Shown here: positions 12,591-23,900 of the stretch, one piece after another | Numbering within the stretch: the stretch's first letter is position 1 | Layout: each line of letters starts with the position of its first letter | Source: Glandiceps talaboti | Lineage: Eukaryota > Hemichordata > Enteropneusta > Spengelidae | DNA length: 64,000 bases | Direction of reading: 5' to 3' | Assembly (NCBI RefSeq): GCF_964340395.1 | Contig: NC_135564.1 | Coordinates: 3,387,861 to 3,451,860, forward strand | Position numbers and translations under genes: made by a program | Notes under the pieces: model-generated | Told to the model about the DNA's origin: nothing | Databases searched by the model: none | Seen by the model: the letters and a program-made list of their open reading frames with translations, nothing else

Positions 12591-13600
12591 GATACACATG
12601 ATTACGTGCGATAACCTAGCTAAGGTAAAAACCCTTCTGTATAGTGATTCGAAGAGGTTCACTGAATTCTTGTGTAAATCTAATTGTTACAGAATATAGA
12701 CAGTTTATGTTTTAAAAGCCTGGGAGACACCGGGGTGATGTCACCAATGACGTCAGAAATGAATATAATAAACATGGCTACATATACAGTAAGTATTAAC
12801 TACAAGTTTTAACAATCACTAAAATATCAATGGGAACTTAGAGATTTGGACTTTGTGTATATTGTATTTCTATTGTATAAAGTCCATTTCCGACACCTTG
12901 ATCAGAAGTTGACAGTCAATTTGACAAACAAAGCATACAACCAAATAAATGGACTTGAAAGTACATTTCACTGAATATACACGATTATGCTTATCAGTTG
13001 ACCCAAGGGTCGCCAAGCCATTACCAAGCCATTACCACGAGTGGCTCGAGGAGTTTATATATATATATTTTACTCGAAATCAAAGAGGATGTGTGTATGC
13101 ACTCATAGATGTTAGATAACATATCTGATGCTGTGTTGTAAAACCAAGGCACCCCGCAGTACATACATCACTCTCTTTTTTTCAAAACTAAAAGGGTCTC
13201 TGTGGTATGCATTTCATTTCCATGGTAACAGACATTAGTTGGCGACAAAGAGAAGATTTACCTATAAGATTTAATCTAAGAGTACAAGACTCCCTCGGAT
13301 ATAAAGAAAATTAGAATAAATGTCATTGTGAATATATGTAATATCAGTGTTTATCACAAAAAGTAATGATCATGTATACATATTTAGTACTCCTGCAATT
13401 ACAATGTAATGTCGATGTCATATGTGACAGAACCAACGTGACCACTGAACGTTTTATGAGTAGTCTTTCATAAATTGAACTTGACTTCAATGGATAGATA
13501 TAAAATATCAAGATATTTTTTATGGTAGGCATGGTAATCATAGTTACCTTGAGGTAGTAGTTTGTGACATTATATTACAGTATTTTGTTGTCAATTAGTG
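12591..13600. other. Intergenic, no gene seen
   Basis: No coding region supported. The only structure noted is a short tandem AAGCCATTACC duplication near 13015-13036. Confidence 0.5.
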
Positions 13601-13618
13601 TGTCTGTCTGTGGTCTGA

Positions 13619-13680
<62 letters not shown>

Positions 13681-13712
13681 GGTCGGTCGGTCGGTTTGTT
13701 TGTTTGTTTGTC
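13601..13712 (+). repeat. (TGTC)n-(GGTC)n-(TTGT)n microsatellite
   Basis: TGTC units from 13621 to 13680, then GGTC units, then TTTG units to 13712. It is a second compound tract of the same tetranucleotide family as at 4405. Confidence 0.95.
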
Positions 13713-15328
13713 TTGCCATTTTTCATTATTCTTGTCCCTCTTGCCTTTTTATTTATTTTTTCTACCTGCCTGTGTCACAATGTGTGATTTGATTGGCGTA
13801 TAGATTATACAACCTAACCTGCCTATAAATTATACATTATTTCAAGTTACTCAGTCTGAAACAAACAGGCATAACAGTTGGTATTGTATTCTTGTACATG
13901 TAAAGTCTGGAGTTATCAGTCATTTATATAATCCCACTCAACTGATTAAATTCAGATAATATCGATATCTTGAACACAATACGTCCTTAGACGATGTTAC
14001 CATGCGTGCTACCCATAATCATTCTATTTTTATCCAACAATCTATATTCCATGTACGTTTTGATTATTCCATGATGACTTGTTTTGATAACGTATTGCTA
14101 TATTCCAGCTTTAATGAATATCAAATACCTCAGCAAAGTCGATATCGTCAGGTGATAGAATTTCTTTCCAAACTACATACTGTATATACGTTGTTTGACT
14201 AATGTCATCATCATTAACTTCATCAAAGGATAGACCTTTGAAGTCTCCATGTCTGGATATAAACGTTGGTAGATCAAATCACTGTGTCATTAATGGTTAA
14301 AGGGGAACGTACTTAACGGAAACGTATTTAACATCCTAGATGTTAAATGTGATAAAATATGTTGGTTCCATTCATTTGTACTGATCAGTACCGAGTTGGC
14401 ATCGATTCCAACTTGGACGGAAGTGACATATAGGACTTGCTTGACAACTTCCGTCAATCGTATTTTCGATTGCTTCAAACTATTGTTATTTCTTATCTTC
14501 ATTATAATGTCCGTTAACTCATCTATTTTGAAAATAGGAGGGGGGGGGGGGGGGAGTTTACACCTCCTGCCCTTGTCATAGGAAACCAAATAAGTACAAA
14601 CTTAAGGCATAACGCATAACATAACCTTACGGAATGTAAAATGAGGTATTCCTTTTTAATGTGTACTTTTATCAAAGTCCTTTATCAGTAAGAATTGACT
14701 TGTAGCGACTACACAGTAATTGTAGGAAATGTGTTTCCATATCTTTACAATAAAATATTCACAGACTAAAGATCAAACTGAAGATATAATTGAAAAGCAT
14801 CAAAGTTATGTTGGTTGAATCCCGTATGCGAATCTGAATCTGAAGGGATTATGATTCCATTTCCGTTATCATCAAAATCTCGCTAAAGGCAATCCTCATC
14901 GGTAATGGTGCAACTTTCATTAAAAAAGTTTGTTTATAGTAAGTGATATTGGAAACCCTCCAAGGAATGACTGATAGGAAGAACTGCACACAATGGTGCT
15001 ATAAACGGTGACTGATGTCGTAAATACGGCAATATAAAGTTACAATTTATCAACATTAATTTTCCTTGAAATGCTACAAAATAACGACGTGAAAATGAAG
15101 TAAAGCGCCCTTAAAAAGTTTCAAATTTATTGTGAATGACATGAAGATTTTCAATGGTATAACAGGCATTGCAATGAAACATGAAACTATTGATATCCAT
15201 GACTTCAATATTGTATCCTTATTTCATAGTACGGTCCCTACTTGTTAGTCAGTGTGTAAGACGTAGAGACGAGGAATAACACACACATTGATATTACATT
15301 TTATATGTCTTGAAAATTACATTAATTA
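13713..15328. other. Intergenic, no gene seen
   Basis: AT-rich without supported genes. Contains a run of 15 G at 14540-14554. Confidence 0.5.
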
Positions 15329-15470
15329 GTGCACCTACACTCCACTGCAGTGCACTACATTGAATTACACCATACTACACTACACTGCACTACGCTAGGC
15401 TTCGCTAGGCTAGGCTACACTACACGATACACCACACTGCACTGCACTGCACTACACTACACCCAGCCAC
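15329..15470 (+). repeat. Degenerate CACTA/CACTGC pentamer-hexamer satellite
   Basis: Irregular ACTACACTACACTGCACTAC-type units interleaved with CTAGGCTTCGCTAGGCTAGG. An open frame through it encodes His/Thr-rich low complexity and is not credible as a gene. Confidence 0.8.
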
Positions 15471-15749
15471 ACAACATTCGAACGCACTTTGTACTAGTTT
15501 ATACTTGTGGTGTCAGTGCGAACAAAATAATTATGATCTCATTACAGCCCAGTGCATCGTACCTACCGACACCAGTATACAATTAAACAGTCGGACGCCT
15601 GTAGTCAGAAATATAAGTAAGTTGTGAGATGCCATTCAAAACTCAGTTGGTGCTATTTAAACATTTCAGGATGCAGTTATGTAAAAAGTAATAACAATCA
15701 AGGAGTTGTACGCTTGTCTATATCCTGTCCAGGCACTGAAACCAATATT

Positions 15750-15800
15750 GTAATAACCAATCAATCAATATTTTATTTCAGTGACATAATCATATGATAT
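15750..15800 (-). mobile_element. LINE-like 3' tail (weak)
   Basis: On the minus strand the sequence reads as a GAAATAAAAT poly(A)-like block followed by ATTGATTGATTGG units, the pattern of microsatellite-tailed LINE 3' ends. No coding part is visible alongside, so the call is tentative. Confidence 0.25.
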
Positions 15801-16026
15801 TGTCACAGACAGTTTACTTTGTTCTTGAATTCAATTTAAGCTTCCTTTTCCCATGAGTAACATATGTATTAAACAAATAGTCAATGCGATATATAACCCA
15901 GGTACATCATTCAAACTATAGAAAATACATCCCAATTGTGGTTTGATGAAACACAAAACTGTAAGTACAGAACGCAGCTTGACAAGCCTGCGGTCATATA
16001 TTATGGAATCGACTATCTAGTCTTAC

Positions 16027-16254
16027 TCTATAGTAGTACCAGCGCTTAGAATGGTTTTGGTATCCTTTTCGTGAATAAAAATCTAACGTATGAAGCACGT
16101 AGTCAGATTAGAATTCGTCATAAATTCTGGTAGGAATTCCCGTACCTCAATTCAAACATCGCACCAACACCTCTGCCATCACCGAGACCATGTGTACAAA
16201 ATGGCGACCACACTGTCTCATTCCAGAGAATTGAAATTCAAGCGGTGCGATTAT
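16027..16254 (+). repeat. Dispersed repeat R1, longer copy
   Basis: Shares TCTATAGTAGTACCAG at the start and about 120 nearly identical bases at the end with 18988-19125. This copy carries about 85 extra bases between CTTAGAAT and GAATTCCCGTACC, which the other copy lacks; the break lies at a GAATT microhomology. The shared core contains CAAAATGGCGACC. TCGCACC and GGTGCGA form a short inverted pair near the ends of the core. No protein is recognised, although the shared frame is open in both copies. Confidence 0.8.
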
Positions 16255-18393
16255 CTAGTGTTACACATGTTCATATAAATGTAATATTTGCAATGACATG
16301 TTTATATATGTCTATTTTTCAATATGAGCTGTCGTAATATTTCGCATTGCATTTCATTATACTAAATATTGTGATGATGCAACCTATGCCATGAGGTAAT
16401 CATTAATGTAAAGGGCAAGGGAAAACCGAGGATCATCTTTTACCAACTATTAAGTAACAGCCGTATATCCTCATCAAACCATCCATCTTGTTGTTACGAG
16501 ACATAAGGGCAACTTAATAGGAACATATAAATGGTCCTTTGACGGTCTGTAGAAAGACTGTCTTTGGTAGCTGACGGTGACGGCGTGAGACTTATGACCA
16601 ACTATTTTTATCATCAAAATGTACTTCTTTCCACTCTTGATTAAAACTATTAAAATTACGATATTTGTAGCCTGGGATATTACAGAGTCGACTAAACGGC
16701 TTTTTATGAGTTGAATAAACTTTTACAACCATACATACAGTAAAATACTTCGGCAGTAAATGACAAGCCTTCAATAGATTTATGGAATAATTGGTATTTG
16801 GTAACAGTTAGCTAACGGCTATCATAGATTGAGGTGGGGACGGAAAATGTTTTCCACGGAGTACCTAGCTTTTATCACGTATGGTGGAAAGGAAGTGGTT
16901 TCATAATATAAGCAGTAAATGGTTATCCCAAACTCTAGGGTATACAATACTGCCTTTGGAAATGCATGGCAAACATTTAAAGAACTGTGTCATCAACCTC
17001 AGTAGTTGATATTTATGACAATCACCACTAACACCAGCACCACCAACCACAACTGTCCCAAATCAATCATTACAAAAAACCCCATTTTTTTTGCTATGAT
17101 TAGGAAACAACATTAAAAATGTTAACCATAAGTCAGTTGACCGATCCTGACGTAATGCGTAGGGAGGAAGATCTTAAAATAGACCACCGCCAGGGGAAAC
17201 ATTATGTAAGAAATGTGGTAAATTTGGTACATATGGGAGAAAAAAACTCGTGTGATTTATCACGTAGGCACATGTAAAGAAGCCAGAAATAGGTTGGTTG
17301 AACTTTGGATCACGGTCACTGAGCATTATACATCCCAATGTTGATACATCCCAATGCTGAATCTCTTCTGAAAGTACATCCGGGACCCGTCAAGTTCAAT
17401 TTCGTTTACGCATACTGATAATGGCAATAAGAATACGTTTTCCAATGTGATTGTTTAGTTCTATAATCTCATTGCATTCGACTTTCCCTGTAACCCGATA
17501 CTGCATTTCAGTATCCCCGTATCAGGAAGAGTCTCCGAGACAACCTCATCGTGTCCATCTAATTACTTCAAATACAAGGTCAATTGTTCTTTTAGCGTTA
17601 TTTTCCCAGAGGGAATGCACATATTGCTTCCCTCTGTAGAAAGTTGTCAAATATGCAGATTAATCAGTGCACAAAAGTTGATCGAATACCTATAGCTGGC
17701 ACTCAGACAGTTAGGATTACATGTACTGTTATAGTGGTTTTTTAAGTCTACTGACAAATTGTTGCCATGCCACCAAATGCCAGGGGGGCATGCTCACATC
17801 TTGTGGTTCCTGATTGCAGCTTCATAATATGTAATGGAAAGTGACAGGCTATAATTTATTAAGCAAAAGGCATCTTGCGCTTATTTGCAACGATGACAAA
17901 ACCTTACATTGATCCTTGTGAATTGTTTTTAGAAATCGATGGATGAGAGTTGAATTATCAAAGCTAGACAGAACACGCCTCTTCATCAACTGCTCTCTGT
18001 TGAAAATGATGTAACCTGAGATGTAAAGCAAAGAAATAATTATATATTTCCTAAATCTGACTATGCTGAAAGCAGATTAGCGTCGCCAGAAAAATAACAG
18101 TAATCTGCTAGACAGTGCGCCCTTTTGAACTTCTTGTCATGGCTACGTAGTGAGAAAGTATTATTCAAATTTTGAACTTTCAAATCCCATCTATTCTTTT
18201 ATTTAGATCATTGAACAATATTTCATATTACGAATTTCACTACAATGACACAAAACTGTACGAAAAATAGCATGTAGTTCTCGTAGAAAGGAATGGGTTA
18301 CGATTAAAAACTGTCCTTGTCATCGTAAACGTAAAAACATCACGTATGCTCTGTTTGTATCGAAAAAAAAGTAGGTATCGAATACCTTGACGC

Positions 18394-18412
18394 CTGTAAG
18401 CTTAGCTTACAG
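18394..18412. repeat. Short palindrome
   Basis: CTGTAAGCT and AGCTTACAG (9 bp each) flank a single T. The adjacent GGTATCGAATACC (18374-18386) is another small inverted repeat. No function is inferred. Confidence 0.5.
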
Positions 18413-18675
18413 TACCGATATAATGGGACAATGTGTTGATTTTCCCATGTGGCTGATATCAATACCATTGTTGACTCGTACATCGTCAACGACAGGGTAA
18501 ATATTGGAAGAGAATCGTCAACATACGTCTTATACAGCCTCTCTACAAATGTAAGTTTTCTGAGATAAAACAGTCTTGTCTTCTTCGCTTCTTTTAAAAA
18601 AGATCCTTAATTTTGAGACCATCCAAAGTACAAAGATTTTGTTCAACCAAATATTACTTCGTATTCACAACCAAC

Positions 18676-18746
18676 TTTGACAAAGCTGCTGACATCTTAA
18701 CATCAAGGTGCCAGTAGAAGATAAACTATTACATAATAGTTGTTAA
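18676..18746 (+). repeat. Dispersed repeat R2, copy 1
   Basis: About 70 bp, closely matching 19567-19632. Each copy ends with the hairpin AACTATTA-CA-TAATAGTT (8-bp arms, 2-nt loop). The two copies bracket the shorter copy of repeat R1. Confidence 0.8.
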
Positions 18747-18987
18747 TAACAGTAGTTTCACATTCTAAGACCATAATGTTTTATATCATTTTTATGATAC
18801 TATTATAGAAGATGAGTTTTTCTAATTGTTCGGTTTCATTATCATTGCGTTATTGATGTAATATTTTAAGTGCTTTTAAGAAAATATCCCACTGTTTAAA
18901 CATTATTGCTTTTAATAGTTTATCTAGCTTTGAAAAGATACTTTTACTATTTTCATTTATTTACGTTTCTACAGAGTGATTACCAAG

Positions 18988-19125
18988 TCTATAGTAGTAC
19001 CAGAGCTTAGAATTCCCGTACCTCAAACATCGCACCAACAACTCTGCCATCACCGAGATCATGTGTACAAAATGGCGACCAGACTGTCTCATTCCAGAGA
19101 ATTGAAATTCAAGCGGTGCGATTAT
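18988..19125 (+). repeat. Dispersed repeat R1, shorter copy
   Basis: 138-bp relative of 16027-16254 with a few substitutions and without the internal segment of about 85 bp. It lies between the two copies of repeat R2. Confidence 0.8.
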
Positions 19126-19566
19126 GTAGACCACACTGTTATTTATAACAACAAAGAAATTGAATATCTATGATACCGTAAACAGCTGTACTACGTAGCT
19201 ATGCACGACACTCCTCAAACAGCGATTAGTATCACGATCACTGTGTGCTAGTGTAGGACCTTCTTGAAAGCTTATGAATGTATACAATCTACTTGTCTGT
19301 GTAAAACTAACACCAAACTTCAAACTAGCCTATTGGTATATATATCACTGTAAAATGAGAGAGAAGTTATAGCTCAATATAGAGAGCTATATAACCTAGT
19401 TAATCAGATTTATATGTGAGTACAATTCATGGCAAAGAAAAATCAAAAACCATACTCTTTCTTAAAGAAACGGACTTCCCTCATACCATATTGTGACACA
19501 TTGGAATATATCAGATTTATAGAAAGAATTAATGTAATGCTTTTATACATCCAATAAAACCCTGTT

Positions 19567-19632
19567 TTTGACAAAGCTCTTGACATCTTAACACCAAGGT
19601 GCCAGTAGAAAATAAACTATTACATAATAGTT
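19567..19632 (+). repeat. Dispersed repeat R2, copy 2
   Basis: Same sequence and orientation as 18676-18746, with differences such as AACACC for AACATC. It retains the AACTATTACATAATAGTT hairpin. Confidence 0.8.
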
Positions 19633-19924
19633 AATAATACAAAAAAGAAATATTATTTCTTTTCTTGGGTCACAAGTTATAGCAAAGCTAAATGAATGTG
19701 AGTTGACCTCTTGGCCAATCATAATAGTAGAAATGGTAACAATGGTAATGGTGGAATGACAAAAACACTCGACAGAAGATAACAATTCACAATGCTGAAG
19801 ATTCGTTTTGTTATGTGAGCTTTAAAATATATTATACAGTGATATATGCACACTTACATATGTATATATATTATTATATTATACCAGTATATTGATGGTG
19901 GAAATCGAGGGATCTGATTGGTCT

Positions 19925-20330
19925 AGACATCGAACTAGCGCGTCTAAAACGAGTGATAATGCACTGCTGGTACGATAATGCACTGCTGGCACGCGTCCAA
20001 ATTTTGTTCGTCTACGAGCGTTGAGTTGTAGTCCGCCGTGATACTGATAGTGAACTCTTCGAATTGTCAGAGGAGGATTTTCTCTCAATGAGACTATATT
20101 TTATGAGAAATTATTGAAGGAAATTTCGAAAGCAACCAAGTCATCGCGTATTTGTTCAAATCATCGCCTACTACATGTACTAAGGTCAAGGCATGCACGA
20201 AATCGGTCCCAGCCTCGGCGCGGCGCGACTAGTTGGAGTGGAAACATTGGTGAGCTGTCCCGTCCTGTCATAAAAATGAAGCAAGTGAAAGAGCTTACAC
20301 TGGCCGACTTACCATTAATCTAAATAGAAA
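19925..20330. other. CpG-rich patch of unknown origin
   Basis: This stretch is clearly richer in CG dinucleotides than its surroundings (GCGCGTC, ACGCGTCC, CTCGGCGCGGCGCGAC). It holds a 19-bp direct duplication starting GATAATGCACTGCTGG at 19955 and 19974. Two 69-codon frames, one per strand, match nothing I recognise. It may be a transposon remnant or a short unmethylated island. Confidence 0.4.
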
Positions 20331-20765
20331 TTTTTCTGGGATCCTGTCCTAGAGTATCAGTCATCGAGAGGGAATTCCTCAAACCCGAAAATCTACTGAC
20401 GTAACTTCCAGTAATATAAATACATTGTAAATATCAACCTGTCTATCACTTCACTGAGTCGCGAATTCGGCCGGGAAGCATGCTGTATTCAATAAACCAC
20501 TTCAAGTTTATACCTTTAGTCAAACAGGTTGTTTATTCATCACTGTGCACTTTTAATGAGCCGATCAATGTACAGATTATCCCTAGAAACGATTCGCAGG
20601 TAAAATAAATCCAGTCGCTGCACGACGTTCACGTTGAGGCCAAGATCAGCTGTCTTGAAAGCAGCGTTATTGCTATGCAAATTAGCCACAGGGGCGCATA
20701 TGAAACGAGAAAACGTTAGTTCTTATCTTGTTTCCGATATTTTCAATATACTGGTATAATATAAT

Positions 20766-20909
20766 AGCGATAAACCACCCCCTGGGGAAGGTATACCACT
20801 CGGTTTTGACCAGTGAACTCAATATATGCACTCGCTATCGCTCGTGCATATATTTCGTTCACTGGTCAAAACCTCTTGGTATACCATCCCCAGGGGGTGG
20901 TTTATTGCT
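20766..20909. mobile_element. Foldback element, near-perfect palindrome
   Basis: The left arm 20766-20834 and right arm 20843-20909 are reverse complements with only a few mismatches. Matching blocks are AAACCACCCCCTGGGGA / TCCCCAGGGGGTGGTTT, GGTATACCA / TGGTATACC, GGTTTTGACCAGTGAAC / GTTCACTGGTCAAAACC and ATATATGCAC / GTGCATATAT, around a loop of about 8 nt. The close match of the arms implies recent insertion or gene conversion. Confidence 0.75.
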
Positions 20910-23900
20910 TAAGTATTCTTGTATAGGTAATGCTATTTTTGACAGGATATTATATTGCAAAGATATTACACATTGAACTTTTTAGAGTCGCTTGTATGTA
21001 GCTGTCTTAATCATTGCTCGATGTCAGACTTTAGAACTAATAATCTAGTGAACATTTTATTTGTATCCTAGGATATAAACATAAAGACATCTGTGAAACC
21101 ATGGAAATGAATGAAATCAATTATATAATCAATTCAATCAAATAAGCGTAGAATTTGCTAGCCCTCTTTTTGACAGATGATGGGTTTTCCAGACATGTTT
21201 ATATCCGAAATTAACCTGATTAAAAAAAAGTTAATCTGTTTCTATACTGATAAAGACAAAAGTGTATTAGTGTGCCTTTTAGTAAGAACGAACAATACAG
21301 AGTCTGCTGTTATTTCAACAAACATCACTCGTCGTCGTAAACCACAGGCTCTTTTACGGCACCGTACAAAACGCGCCGTCAATAAGTCGCGGAAGAAATA
21401 ACAGCTCTGGTGTCCGAGAGTGACATCACTAAGTATCAAAAGTAACACATTTAGCCATTAATATTTGATTGCAATTATATAAAAGCTACAAATTATCAAT
21501 ACGTATTTTTGTCATGAAGACTTCAAAAAACGTTTTGAAAGTAGAGAGAAGATGTTGAGGCACAATCTCCCTTGACACTCTCTAGCTATTCTTGATTCAG
21601 AGCACCCAGCCGTAACTTAAATACATATATTAACACAATATTACTATGCTAAACAATGCGCACAAATTCCACAATATTCGAAAATAGAACAGACACAGAT
21701 TGACTATGAAGCTTCCATTTCCTTGCCCGCATAATCAAAATGCCTTGACGCTACGAGATACTGACCCTGTATTAACTTTTGGTTATCATGCAAATAATCT
21801 GACTAATCTTGAATATTAGTTCAATCTGTATGTAAATTAAATGTCAATGTTTGTTTAGCAGTTCATGGAAGTGTACTCCGGCTTTGTACTCGCCACTTCT
21901 TTATTCTATAGTAGTGTCTGCTAGCAAAAATCATATAGAAAGTCAGTGAGACATATCGCCAAATCTAATGGACTGGTTAATATTTACTTGTCGTTTGCTA
22001 TTTGACGGGCATAATCTGGAAATGATTGCTTAGGTGGTTGGACGGCAGTCACTGTAATAATGACATTCATGAGAGTTTAAGTATAGCAGATTTTGTACTG
22101 TGATAACCCTCAATTGATATCATGTTATACGATTGTATTTCGTTTTAAAACCCTATTTGAATTTTCTTTTAAATGTGTAACGTATTATGTTCTTGTTTAC
22201 ATCAAAGTTTTACGCTTGTTGATTATTTGATAATTGTATCATCATTGTTGATAAAACATGAAATCAATATTAATAATATAAATATGGAATCTATACTCCG
22301 AAACACAAATACTTCTAAAAAATGTCATCAATCAAGAAATGGAAGAATTATCGCTATAGAGTATAGTACTTGTATGACACTAAAATATATGGAGACCAGA
22401 GCTTTGTATTTATATTACTACATACAACATACTGATTTGAAATTGATTGTGCTCTCGGAAACAATTGATCAATTAAGTTGGAGGGGGGGGGGGGGGTGTC
22501 TGAGGCCTAACTAAAAGAAGTTGGGGTTTCCTATCCGACATTTGAACTATTGATCTCGTCCCTTATACAAGTCCCCAAATTGTCACATTTCTTATTGATA
22601 AATGGGGAATACCGATTTATTTCATTAATACAGGAAAAGCATTCACAAAAAAGGGGTTTATTTTTGGTATCTTGCTAGCGGCCTGATCACTTCTTCGCCT
22701 TCAATAACATTCACACTTCAGTCTTGGTGGTCATTAACCATTACAGGCCAGACTGAACTGACTCTTGAGTCATTTCTGCCATTTAATGTTTTACCTTGCG
22801 TTTTGATCAAATCATTTATTTGATGTTTATTGGCTAATATTGAAAGGTTACCTAGTTAGGCAAATTGATTACATTTGGGGTTATAAGCCTTGGGAGGATC
22901 CGTATTACTTGATATACGATGCTATTAGGAATTTATTGACCTTCACTTGCCGAATATTGACACTTTTACATTCCTGAGAGTCGCTATTAAATCGAATAAG
23001 GCCCAATTTATTATTTGAAAGTTAATTTTCTGACATGTCTGCCTAAAAAGCAAGTACATATATTGTAAAGTCTGAGTTTCAAGGTAAATCTTACTATAAT
23101 ATTTCCATTAGCCAAAGCAAGTGCGTTAAATGTGTACCTTAAAATCATTAAACAAATCCATCAATAAAAGTATCGTTTGTTTATACGCAAACAATCAACA
23201 TGACTGAAGTTTACGTTTTAATTTGTGAGCGACAATCCTTGGTTGTACGAGTGGCCTATAACCCCTCGTGTCTCAGTAAAACACATTTCACTTTGATACG
23301 TTCTTGTGTGTTAAATCGAATTGAAATGTTTACGGGCGTCTATATTTTCTTCTCCATGTTGTATGTCAGTCAGACAGAGATTTGATAGTGTAATATAACT
23401 TGGTGTGTTATGCCGGCCTCGGCGTCGGTCATTGCACTTCAGGGTTAATAATAATACGGGTAAAGAAACACGTGCAAACCACGTCATTGAAGTCTGAGTG
23501 ACTAGCGAGGAAGGGAACGGAAAAGCCTGCATTGCATCCTAATTACTAATTGACAAAACAAATGCAATCGTATTCTTTAAAAATGAGCTTACTTACAATG
23601 CTTAATACAAAATCAAAGAATTTTCAATCTCCTTTCTACGTACGAATCGTTTCCGGGAAGAAATCTTATTTCTTTTTTGTGAAGCGACTTTTCGGAGGGA
23701 CTCAAGGCTAGCTGATAAAAATGAAAGGTTAATTGCATATATATCACACCAGAATCGCTGCTCATGACAGCAATGGCAGCCGCCAACGTATATATGAATA
23801 TATGAATAATTTCTTTGGTTTAAAGGACACTACTGATCAATCAATATCTGACAGAGATAGATACCAAGGCTTGGTGTCAGGAAATAGGATACTTTGTACT

